Shown here: piece after piece, positions 1 through 7,519 of the stretch
Layout: every line of letters starts with the position of its first letter
Position numbering within the stretch: the first letter of the stretch is position 1
From: Burkholderiales bacterium
GTDB taxonomy: Bacteria; Pseudomonadota; Gammaproteobacteria; Burkholderiales; Burkholderiaceae_C
Direction of reading: 5' to 3'
Assembly: GCA_003963115.1 (NCBI GenBank)
Contig: RXJQ01000008.1
Location: forward strand, 124,001 to 188,000
DNA: 64,000 bases
Notes under the pieces: generated by a model
What the model saw: only the letters and a program-made list of their open reading frames with translations
What the model was told of the DNA's origin: nothing
Databases searched by the model: none
Program-made: the position numbers and the translations under genes

Positions 1-170
1 CAGGCAGCAAGCTCACCCGCAGCGTGCTGTTTGATTACACGCGACTGAATGCCAAGCACGAATTCGTGGAGGTGATTGCCTCACCGCAATATGTGGTGGA
101 CCGCCACGGCCATACCACCTATCAAGGCGAGGAAGGCAGCGCCGTGCGTTGGGGAGACGCTCGAGCCTGA
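1..170 (+). CDS. C-terminal end of an unrecognised protein (partial)
   Basis: An open frame enters from the left edge (first full codon at base 3) and ends at TGA 168-170, giving about 55 residues that finish with VRWGDARA. Codon use is normal for the region and a strong terminator follows within 25 bases, so this is read as the true 3' end of a gene lying mostly outside the window. I do not recognise a family from this tail. Its position beside WcaI/WcaF-type genes suggests that it belongs to the polysaccharide locus, but that is inference only. Confidence 0.6.
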   Translation, partial: GSKLTRSVLFDYTRLNAKHEFVEVIASPQYVVDRHGHTTYQGEEGSAVRWGDARA

Positions 171-191
171 AACACCAGGAAAAAATGAGGC

Positions 192-223
192 AAGCCGCAT
201 ACAAAAAAGTATGCGGCTTTTTT
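192..223. terminator. Bidirectional intrinsic terminator between convergent genes
   Basis: A perfect 11-bp stem (AAGCCGCATAC pairing with GTATGCGGCTT) encloses an A6 loop and is followed by a T run. On the opposite strand an A-rich flank gives a T tract as well. It sits between the partial gene ending at 170 and the convergent glycosyltransferase ending at 244, so it probably serves both. Confidence 0.88.
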
Positions 224-243
224 CTTCGCTCAGGTCAAAGGGA

Positions 244-1500
244 TCAATTTGCCTCGTGCTCAGACAAGACGACACCGGCGGCCAGCGTGGTGCGTTCCGC
301 CTCAACCAACCAACGTCCCAGGATGTGCTCTTTGGCAAAGCTTTGTTCAGCATGAGCCCGAGCGTAGCCACCCAACTCCTTGAGCCTTTCTGGCGAATCC
401 GCCAGTGTGACCACAGCCTGAACCAGTGCGGCACCATCATCTGGTGCAACAACAATGCCGCAATGCGACACCACGTGCGCCAACTCCGTGTCCTGACGGC
501 AGGTTGCAATCACGGGGCGGCCACTTGACAGCATGCCTGTCAACTTGGATGGCAGAACCAAATCTTCAGCTTCGGCGCTTTGCGTCAACAGATGCATGTC
601 GGCCAGCCCCAGAAGTTCGCCCAATCTTTCTTTGGGTTGCAGGGGCATGAGCTTGACGTTGGACAATCCCTTGCAAGCCGCCTCAAGTTCGGGACGCATG
701 ACACCGTCACCACAAATGACGAACACGATGTCCTGACGATGAGTCAACTGACGCGCAGCAGCCGGGATGGCCAGCAGATTCTGTTTGTTGCCCCATGTAC
801 CGGAGAACAACGCCACGGTCTGCTCCGGCTTGATTCCGAGCTCTTGTCTATAACTGCTGGGCCCCGCCAAAGGGTTGACGCCTGCCGTGTCGACCCAGTT
901 CGAGAACAGGGTGATCGCTTCGTTGTCCACCCCCTTTTGCCGAAGCTTGTCGGCCATCTTTGACGAAATGGTCGACACCTTGTCGAATCGCTTGAGCACA
1001 GCGCGCTCCAGCCCCAAAGCCAGCGACTTGAGCCGCTTACCCTTGAGCAGATTCATCTGGAAAGCCACATCCACTTCGAAGTCCTGCACATGCAGCCAAG
1101 CCGTGGCCCCACACAAGCGCGCCGTCAACCAACCTACTGGCGCGCAGGCCATGGCCGGAGCCACCGTCAGCACCACGTCTGGATTCCAGAAGGTCTGACG
1201 CAACATCACAGGGATCGAACTGGCTGCAAAGCTCAACAAGTGCAGCACGCGCTTGACACCGCCCGGGTTTGAAGGCACCCACAGAGGCGCACGCCACACA
1301 TCGACCCCATGCAGAGATTCACGTCGATAAGGAGGCCACTGATAGCCTTCGGCGATCTTCCAGTTCGGGTAGTAAGGCGGCGCGGCCACCACGCGCACGT
1401 CGTGCCCCTTGGCAGCCAACCACTCGGCCATCTCTCCGGAATACTTGCCGATGCCAGTCGGCTCGGGCGCGTAGTTGGCGCTATAGATCAGGATCTTCAT
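244..1500 (-). CDS. WcaI-type GT4 glycosyltransferase
   Basis: Predicted cytoplasmic glycosyltransferase of the GT-B fold, family GT4, adding a sugar during EPS repeat-unit assembly. The N-terminus MKILIYSANYAPEPTGIGKY followed by PPYYPNWK is the typical opening of the colanic-acid WcaI family. The C-terminal half has the GT4 donor-site region with EDLVLPSKL and a GRPVIAT stretch. About 418 residues, the usual length. I chose ATG 1500 because it begins at the conserved MKIL; an in-frame ATG at 1521 would add only seven unlike residues. It is divergent from the acetyltransferase at 1681. Donor and acceptor sugars cannot be read from sequence. Confidence 0.88.
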   Translation of the reverse strand: MKILIYSANYAPEPTGIGKYSGEMAEWLAAKGHDVRVVAAPPYYPNWKIAEGYQWPPYRRESLHGVDVWRAPLWVPSNPGGVKRVLHLLSFAASSIPVMLRQTFWNPDVVLTVAPAMACAPVGWLTARLCGATAWLHVQDFEVDVAFQMNLLKGKRLKSLALGLERAVLKRFDKVSTISSKMADKLRQKGVDNEAITLFSNWVDTAGVNPLAGPSSYRQELGIKPEQTVALFSGTWGNKQNLLAIPAAARQLTHRQDIVFVICGDGVMRPELEAACKGLSNVKLMPLQPKERLGELLGLADMHLLTQSAEAEDLVLPSKLTGMLSSGRPVIATCRQDTELAHVVSHCGIVVAPDDGAALVQAVVTLADSPERLKELGGYARAHAEQSFAKEHILGRWLVEAERTTLAAGVVLSEHEAN

Positions 1501-1563
1501 CAGGGCTTTTCCTTGGTGCACTGATGATTCCCGCTGCTTGTAACGCCAACAAGTACCGCGAAA

Positions 1564-1608
1564 TAGTCCGAACGGCCCTCCTTCATTCGCGTAGTCCGTT
1601 CGGACTAC
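1564..1608. promoter_or_regulatory. Nested inverted repeats in a divergent promoter region
   Basis: TAGTCCGAACGG at 1564-1575 is exactly inverted as CCGTTCGGACTA at 1596-1607, with 20 bases between. The right copy lies inside a second dyad, GTAGTCCG-TT-CGGACTAC (1591-1608). The element is between divergent genes starting at 1500 (minus) and 1681 (plus) and has no T run, so a regulator-binding site is more likely than a terminator. The regulator is unknown. Confidence 0.5.
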
Positions 1609-1680
1609 ACCTGGACATCGGGGCGTTAAGCCAAACCGTGATGATGTATCCGTCTTTCAAGTACATGCAGGAGTCAGCCT

Positions 1681-2238
1681 GTGATTCTCCAGGGCGTTGA
1701 TTCCCGAACTGGCCCATCCTTTTCTATTGGCAACCGACTTGCGCGAGGCCTATGGGGTGTAGTCTGGTTACTACTGTTCCGCACTTCGCCCAGGCCCTTT
1801 CATGCGTGGCGCGTTGCGCTGTTGCGCCTGTTTGGCGCACAGATCGGCCGGCACTTTCATATCCATTCATCTTGCCGCGTGTGGGCCCCATGGCAATTCA
1901 AGGCTGGCGACCATGTCGGCGTGGGCGAAGGTGTCAACTTCTACAACATGGGCCCCATGGAGATTGGCAGCAATGCAGTCATCTCCCAAGGCGCCCACCT
2001 ATGCGGTGGCACACATGACTACACCGTTGCCAACTTTCAGTTGCGGGCCATGCCCATCACCGTGGGCGAGCGCGCCTGGGTCTGCACGGAGGCCTTCATC
2101 GGCCCTGGAGTGCAGGTACCAGAAGGTTGTGTGATAGGCGCCAGGGCGGTGCTGACCAAAACGCCGGAAGACGGCGACTGGAGTGTCTATGCCGGCAACC
2201 CAGCCAAATTCATCAAGCCGAGGATATTGCGTGGATAA
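1681..2238 (+). CDS. WcaF-like hexapeptide-repeat acetyltransferase
   Basis: Putative acetyl-CoA dependent sugar O-acetyltransferase decorating the EPS repeat unit. A short hydrophobic N-terminal part is followed by a left-handed beta-helix with hexapeptide repeats from about residue 75 to 175 and the loop GGTHDYT, whose His is the usual catalytic base in this superfamily. It ends with VYAGNPAKFIKPR, a very typical xenobiotic/maltose-type acetyltransferase tail. The 185-residue length matches WcaF proteins. The start is GTG at 1681 with AGGAG about 8 bases upstream. The stop overlaps the next gene's GTG start by 8 bases, indicating coupling. Confidence 0.85.
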   Translation: MILQGVDSRTGPSFSIGNRLARGLWGVVWLLLFRTSPRPFHAWRVALLRLFGAQIGRHFHIHSSCRVWAPWQFKAGDHVGVGEGVNFYNMGPMEIGSNAVISQGAHLCGGTHDYTVANFQLRAMPITVGERAWVCTEAFIGPGVQVPEGCVIGARAVLTKTPEDGDWSVYAGNPAKFIKPRILRG

Positions 2239-3115
2239 GCCAAATCAAGACTGCCTGCACGTCTCGGTCTTGATCACAACCAAAAACGAGCAAATCGACC
2301 TGCCAGGCTGCCTTAAGAGTGTGGCGTGGTGTGATGATATTCATCTGTTTGACTCAGGCAGCACCGACAACACGCTGGCGATAGCCGAGTCTTTTGGTGC
2401 CCATGTAACGCAGCGCACCTACCCGCACAGCGATGCCCCCTTTGGCGGAGACGAAGCCGCTCACAGGACCTGGGGCCTGCGCAACATTCCCTTCAAATAC
2501 GAATGGGTACTGCTACTTGATGCCGATGAGCGCGTGACGCCCGAGTTAGTCAAAGCCATGCACGAATCTTTAGGTAGCAGCCAGTGCTCGGCTTACCGCA
2601 TCCAGCGGCGTGACTACTTTCTTGGAACGTGGATCAGGCACGTCACGCCGTCGCCTTTCAACATTCGCCTCATTCGCCCTGAGGCGGTTCATTATGAGCG
2701 AATCATCAATCCGGTCACGATTGTTCAAGGCGAGATTCAAAATCTGGACGCGCACTTTGATCACTTCCCGTTCAGCAAGGGCATTTCCCACTGGTTTGCC
2801 AAACACAATAGTTACAGCACATTTGAAGCCGCGCACATCTTGGCTGGAGGGCGCACGACTGGGTCCGCCAGCCTGACCAAAGCCTTACTGGCCAAGGACA
2901 TCAGCGAGCGCCGAATGCATCAAAAGGCCATCTATTACCGACTGCCCTTCCGCCCTGTGGTGATGTTCATAGGGCTGTATGTGCTCAAGCGCGGTTTTCT
3001 GGATGGGCGAGCAGGCTTCGTATACGCTGCGCTCAGGGCCATTTACGAATACATGATTGTACTGAAGGTGAACGAGGCCAAGCAGCATCCTGCAACAGCC
3101 GGTTCATTAAGTTAA
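2231..3115 (+). CDS. Family 2 glycosyltransferase (WaaE/KdtX-like)
   Basis: Inverting GT-A glycosyltransferase acting on a nucleotide sugar at the cytoplasmic membrane face. The N-terminus has VSVLITTKNE at about residues 11-20, DSGSTDNTL near 41 and the metal-binding DADERV near 97, as in the lipopolysaccharide core beta-1,4-glucosyltransferase-like group. The start chosen is GTG 2231, which overlaps the acetyltransferase stop; an upstream ATG at 2183 would add 16 residues that overlap the previous gene further. Length 294 residues. Likely co-transcribed with the acetyltransferase. Confidence 0.82.
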   Translation: MDKPNQDCLHVSVLITTKNEQIDLPGCLKSVAWCDDIHLFDSGSTDNTLAIAESFGAHVTQRTYPHSDAPFGGDEAAHRTWGLRNIPFKYEWVLLLDADERVTPELVKAMHESLGSSQCSAYRIQRRDYFLGTWIRHVTPSPFNIRLIRPEAVHYERIINPVTIVQGEIQNLDAHFDHFPFSKGISHWFAKHNSYSTFEAAHILAGGRTTGSASLTKALLAKDISERRMHQKAIYYRLPFRPVVMFIGLYVLKRGFLDGRAGFVYAALRAIYEYMIVLKVNEAKQHPATAGSLS

Positions 3116-3179
3116 ATCCAGAGCGCGCATCAACGCATACCCTGACCCTCATTCGCCAACATCAATTCATATTTTCCGA

Positions 3180-3597
3180 TCACACTAGCAGTCCAACCGC
3201 ACCTGCCCACACTTTTGCTCCACTGACAGCCCAGAGGTGACGCAATACCAATAAGCAAGCCCCAGCCATCCAGTACAAACTCGGTGTGATGTGCACGGTG
3301 TCAGCCCGTGAGGGGGCCTGGAATGTCAACAACAGGCCCAACACAAGCGCCGGATCAACAATCAATTGCTGAAATACGTCCTGCGGACCGCCCCCCCAAA
3401 ACACCAGGGCCCACATCCGTGCGCCGCTATCAGCCTGAATCCCCGCCAGCATCTGCTGCGATTACGTCCATATCGCCAAAGCGCACATGAGCATCGCCGG
3501 ATTCATCGCATAGTTGAGCGTGTGGTTCGAGGTCAAAAACACGGCCCCAACTACAAGCGGCTACATCGGCCTTTTGAAGGGGCCATGACACGCCCCG
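3180..3597 (-). pseudogene. Decayed gene for a polytopic membrane protein
   Basis: On the minus strand one frame reads as a hydrophobic protein tail ending in KVWAGAVGLLV at TGA 3180-3182. Reading back through in-frame stops at 3462-3464 (TAA) and 3561-3563 (TAG) the same frame stays protein-like, for example SNHTLNYAMNPAMLMCALAI and FWGGGPQDVFQQLIVDP. This looks like the C-terminal third of a multi-spanning membrane protein, perhaps an EPS polymerase-type protein, that has lost its start and acquired stops. It explains the otherwise gene-free 3116-3688 stretch. The family assignment is open. Confidence 0.45.
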
Positions 3598-3688
3598 GTT
3601 GTTCAATATTCCGCCACACCCCTGTCATCTGAGTACGTCAACATTTCTGCCTAAAGCGCGGCAGTAGGCACGCCGACCGGCCGTACCC

Positions 3689-4780
3689 ATGAAGCAGCTC
3701 AACATCCAACTCCAGCTAGACAGCAACCGGACAACGCTTGCTCTGCGTTTGTCCAATTTCAACCAGCTTCGATGGGCGGTTTTCGCCTTGCGCCAGAATG
3801 CCCGGTTGACACGGCACATTTGCCAGCAACGGGAGGCGCAGGTCACCATCACAGACAGCCTGTCTTTGATGAAGATGCCCACACTTGACGCGCCCAACTT
3901 GGCTAAGCGTGCCTTTGTCATTCTCTGGGACGGCGTCAACAGCTATGTGGAATTGCTGGAGCACTTCCCGAATTTGGCGGGCCGTGGCGATCTGATCTTC
4001 TTGTATGTGGGTCATTTCTGGGAAGCCAAGGCTGCGCTGCCGCCTTCGGCCATGGCGCTGTACAACGACGGCAACGCCGGCCCTGCATCATCTTCGGTCG
4101 AGGTCAGGGTGCCGTTCTGGTTTGACGCCCTTTGCACCGCACGCGCCACGCTTCGTTTTGCCAAGAATCGCGTGGACGCCGACTCGCGCCACAAACAACT
4201 GAGCGACGGAGGCTGGGTGGTGTTTTGCGGTGTGGTGCGCTTCAACAACATGGTGATCGACTCCTTTTTCAGAGGTGCCAATTTGCCATCTTTGCGCCAG
4301 GCGGTGGAACAGGCCAACGGCAAGACATCCTTGTCCGATGCAGCCGGCATGCAAGATCACCTGGCCAGCGTGCTTCAGGAGGTGCATGCCGCACAGCCAC
4401 AGACACCTGGAGACTGGGCTTGCCTGTACACCATCCTCAATGTGCTGCACAGAATGATGACGCTGGCCATGGTCAGGCAATCCACCGATCGTCTTTTCGT
4501 CAATGAGTACGGGTTCGACGCACACTTCGACCCTTATGACACGCCCGCGTACCGCCGCAATGTATTTGTAGATTTCGGTAGCATGCGAGGCTGCGATCTG
4601 GTCTACCCACGAACTGTTGACCTCACCCTTCAACACAAGGCAGTTGTCAGCTTGCGTCTGGCACGGGATAGCGCGCCACTGGCCACACAGGTCAAGCAAC
4701 TGGATCTGCCCATGTTTGTGCAGACCTGCCGTCGGCATGCAGATCAGGTGGTACAGCAATTGCGCCGCCTTCCAGCCTGA
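3689..4780 (+). CDS. Unrecognised protein of the EPS locus
   Basis: A 363-residue protein that I cannot assign. It has no signal peptide and no clear membrane segments, so it is probably cytoplasmic. The N-terminal 60 residues are basic and rich in Gln, Asn and Leu. The middle has FVILWDGVNSYVELL and a GDLIFLYVGHFW stretch, and the last third has FDPYDTPAYRRNVFVDFGSM followed by GCDLVYPRTVD. The alternation of short hydrophobic beta-like stretches with Asp/Gly turns would suit a glycosyltransferase-like Rossmann protein, but no diagnostic motif is present. It ends 11 bases before the flippase gene, so it is likely co-transcribed with it. Confidence 0.72.
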   Translation: MKQLNIQLQLDSNRTTLALRLSNFNQLRWAVFALRQNARLTRHICQQREAQVTITDSLSLMKMPTLDAPNLAKRAFVILWDGVNSYVELLEHFPNLAGRGDLIFLYVGHFWEAKAALPPSAMALYNDGNAGPASSSVEVRVPFWFDALCTARATLRFAKNRVDADSRHKQLSDGGWVVFCGVVRFNNMVIDSFFRGANLPSLRQAVEQANGKTSLSDAAGMQDHLASVLQEVHAAQPQTPGDWACLYTILNVLHRMMTLAMVRQSTDRLFVNEYGFDAHFDPYDTPAYRRNVFVDFGSMRGCDLVYPRTVDLTLQHKAVVSLRLARDSAPLATQVKQLDLPMFVQTCRRHADQVVQQLRRLPA

Positions 4781-4791
4781 TTGCCTCCGCC

Positions 4792-6174
4792 GTGTCAGCC
4801 AGCAAACGCATCCTCTCAGCCTTGGCCGCCAACGTGTTTGGTCAGGGCGTATCCATCGGCTCTCAGATCTTGTTGACGCCGCTGTTCTTCCTGCATTGGG
4901 GCGCAGAAAAGTACGGCGAGTGGTTGCTGCTGTCGAGCATTCCGGCCTATCTGGTGATGGCAGACCTGGGCATCGGCTCGGCCGCCGGCAATGAAATGAC
5001 CATGCTGGCCGGTCGGGAGGACTGGCTCGGCGCACAAAAAACTTTCCGTGGCGCTTTTTGGGTGGCCAGTATCGTTGCAACCGTGGTTGCCTTGCTGACC
5101 GCGTTGCTCGTGCTGGTCAACTTGACATGGCACATACCACATACCGCGCGCATCGAGGTGCAAGAAGCCTGCCTGGTCCTAGGCTTGCTGGGACTGATGG
5201 TGGGGGCCAATTTCTTTGGCAGTGTGATCTCTGCAGGATTCAGAGCGGCTGGCGCCAACGGATTAGGCATATCGCTTGCCAATGTGTCGCGCATGCTCGA
5301 AGCAATGATGCAGGGCGCGCTTTTGTGGGCGGGACAGTCGCCCTCCTCTCTCTGCCTAGGCATGCTGGCGGTCAAGCTGGCCATGCTGGTGGTGCAGTGG
5401 GGCCTCCTGAGGAGGCAGGCGTCTTGGTTGTTCACACCTGGCGTCAGAGCAGACAAGACCATTGTCCAGCGACTGATCAAACCTTCACTGGCATTTCTGG
5501 CTTTTCCCATTGGCAGCGCATTGGCCTTGCAAGGCCCGATCATGATCATTGGCACCTTGTTTGGCGGCGCCACTGTGGCGGTGTTTTCGACCATGCGAAC
5601 GGTCTCGCGGATCCTCATCCAAATCACGGGCGCATTCAATGCATCGGTGTGGCCGGAGATGTCGCGCGCCTACGGCGCAGGCCAGATGGCCACCGTGCGC
5701 ACTCTGCATCGCGGCTCATGGGGCATCGCACTGGCACTCATCCTGACAGCCTCGCTCGTCTTGCTGACGCAGGGCCATACGCTGGTGCAGTTCTGGCTGC
5801 GCAAGGGCGACGTGTTCAATGCACCTATTCTGCTGGGCCTGCTGGTAGTCTCATTGATCTCGGCGATATGGAACGCCAGCTCGGTTGTGCTGGCATCCAT
5901 CAACGCCCATGCTCGCATTGCAGCCGCGTATGTTGGCGTGAATGCGGCCTGCTTGGCGCTGGGTGTCGTGATGGGATGGCAAGCTGGTATGTATGGCCTG
6001 CTCGCATCGCTGATCTTGGCAGAGTGCCTGCTGCTGATTTATGTGGTGCCCCAGGCGCTGAATGCTTCCGGGGATACCCTGCCTGATTTCTTGCAAGGCG
6101 TGTGGCGCGACTCGACTGAACGCCTCGGCAAAGTCATGGGCAAGCTGCCATGGCGCCCTGCTCGCGCGCCATGA
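4792..6174 (+). CDS. Wzx-type oligosaccharide flippase
   Basis: Inner-membrane protein of the MOP/PST superfamily, expected to flip undecaprenyl-linked EPS repeat units to the periplasm. About 460 residues with roughly 12-14 hydrophobic segments. The N-terminus contains NVFGQGVSIGSQILLTPLFF and WGAEKYGEWLLLSSIPAYLV, a classic polysaccharide-biosynthesis/flippase opening, followed by MADLGIGSAAGNEM. The start is GTG 4792; no strong ribosome-binding site is visible, so translation may be coupled to the preceding gene. Its 3' end overlaps the convergent glycosyltransferase by 41 bases. Confidence 0.85.
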   Translation: MSASKRILSALAANVFGQGVSIGSQILLTPLFFLHWGAEKYGEWLLLSSIPAYLVMADLGIGSAAGNEMTMLAGREDWLGAQKTFRGAFWVASIVATVVALLTALLVLVNLTWHIPHTARIEVQEACLVLGLLGLMVGANFFGSVISAGFRAAGANGLGISLANVSRMLEAMMQGALLWAGQSPSSLCLGMLAVKLAMLVVQWGLLRRQASWLFTPGVRADKTIVQRLIKPSLAFLAFPIGSALALQGPIMIIGTLFGGATVAVFSTMRTVSRILIQITGAFNASVWPEMSRAYGAGQMATVRTLHRGSWGIALALILTASLVLLTQGHTLVQFWLRKGDVFNAPILLGLLVVSLISAIWNASSVVLASINAHARIAAAYVGVNAACLALGVVMGWQAGMYGLLASLILAECLLLIYVVPQALNASGDTLPDFLQGVWRDSTERLGKVMGKLPWRPARAP

Positions 6175-7324
6175 TCTGCTCATACACCTGCCAGTAGCCA
6201 TCAATCGCGCGCCGGTTCGTGAACTGAGCGGCCCAGACCATGCGCTGCAGGGTTTCCTGCTCACGTTGAGCATCGGGCACATCCAGCATACTTTGCAGTT
6301 CATCTGCCCCATGATGTGCCCATGCTTGCATGTCAGCACCCGGTTTCAACAAAGGCAGGTAGTGGGCCTGCGGGCCGGCAATTTCATTCATAGGGGAATC
6401 GTCAGTGGTAAGCACAGGGCAGCCACAAGCCTGCGCCTCCACGATGGGCCAGCCAAAACCTTCTGCCAGGCTGGGGAACACAAAAGCAGCAGCCACGGAG
6501 TACAGCGCCTCCATGACGTCGTTTGAAATCCCCTGAAAGAACTGCACCCGCCCCTGCGGCGGCACAGCAGCCAATGCCGCGAGCACCTGCGGCGAGGTGG
6601 GCTGCGGGCTCACCATCCATAGCGGCAACGGTCTGGCTTGGCGGCTGGCGTAAGCGGCATACAGATGGATGACGCCGGCTGTGTTCTTGTACCACTGACC
6701 GCCCCCAACATGCAGGATCATGCCCTCAGGCCCGGCCCGCATGCCAGCTTGCGCCAGCAGCAAGTCAGCCTGCTCGCGCGACAGCCTTTTGTAAGGGTGA
6801 TTCAAGCCGTTGTAGACCACATGGCTGCTCTCAGGCCGGATGTGGCCATGCGCCAGCAAATCCTCTTGGGTGCGCCTGGATACGCAGATGAAGTGCCGCC
6901 CTTGCTGAAACCCTCGCCTTATGTAGCGCTGGTAGACGCGCCCAGTGCGGGATGTGGGGTTCTGCGGAATCTGGCCCAGTGCCGACCTCAAGGCCAGCAA
7001 GTCATGGGCGTGCACCACATGCGGCAGGTGCTTGACAAGCGGCACCCACGGGCCCAGCGCCTGATCGCAAAACACATACAGCGTGTTGTGACTACGTCGG
7101 AGCAAGCGCGCCCTGACCAGCAAGGGAAACAGCAGGTACTGATCGACATAGCCCGCCCACTTGGCCAAACGTGTAGATGCCAGCAAGGCATGCACCATGG
7201 GCTGAGGCGCCCAGTAAACCACCTCGTGCCCACGCGCCTGCATGGCCTCGCCAATCATGCGAGCAAACCGCGGCATGCTTTGCGACTGCATGAAGGGTGG
7301 GTGACAAAAAAGTACAAACTTCAT
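6134..7324 (-). CDS. GT4 family glycosyltransferase
   Basis: Predicted GT-B glycosyltransferase of about 396 residues. The N-terminus MKFVLFCHPPF and HVVHAHDLLALRSAL represent the acceptor domain. The C-terminal domain has HVGGGQWYKN, the donor-binding FVFPSLAEGFGWPIVEAQAC and GCPVLTTDDSPMNEIAG, which contains the glutamate motif of GT4 enzymes. ATG 7324 was chosen because the homologous domain begins there; a longer frame reaches 7465 but the added residues do not look coding. It ends inside the 3' end of the flippase gene (convergent overlap). Substrate unknown. Confidence 0.86.
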   Translation of the reverse strand: MKFVLFCHPPFMQSQSMPRFARMIGEAMQARGHEVVYWAPQPMVHALLASTRLAKWAGYVDQYLLFPLLVRARLLRRSHNTLYVFCDQALGPWVPLVKHLPHVVHAHDLLALRSALGQIPQNPTSRTGRVYQRYIRRGFQQGRHFICVSRRTQEDLLAHGHIRPESSHVVYNGLNHPYKRLSREQADLLLAQAGMRAGPEGMILHVGGGQWYKNTAGVIHLYAAYASRQARPLPLWMVSPQPTSPQVLAALAAVPPQGRVQFFQGISNDVMEALYSVAAAFVFPSLAEGFGWPIVEAQACGCPVLTTDDSPMNEIAGPQAHYLPLLKPGADMQAWAHHGADELQSMLDVPDAQREQETLQRMVWAAQFTNRRAIDGYWQVYEQIMAREQGAMAACP

Positions 7325-7519
7325 GGTGTGCAGCGAAATCGAGGGGCATCTCGCACAGCTATATAAAAAAACTATTGTGTTTGGCTGATATGACGCCCGA
7401 ACGAATCGGCCATCAAAGGTAAGCATCGGTAATACCACTGTCGACTGTGCTTTATCTCCGTACACCTACCCGCCGATTCGAACCATGATTCTGTCCGCAC
7501 ACCGCTGCCAGGAATTTGC

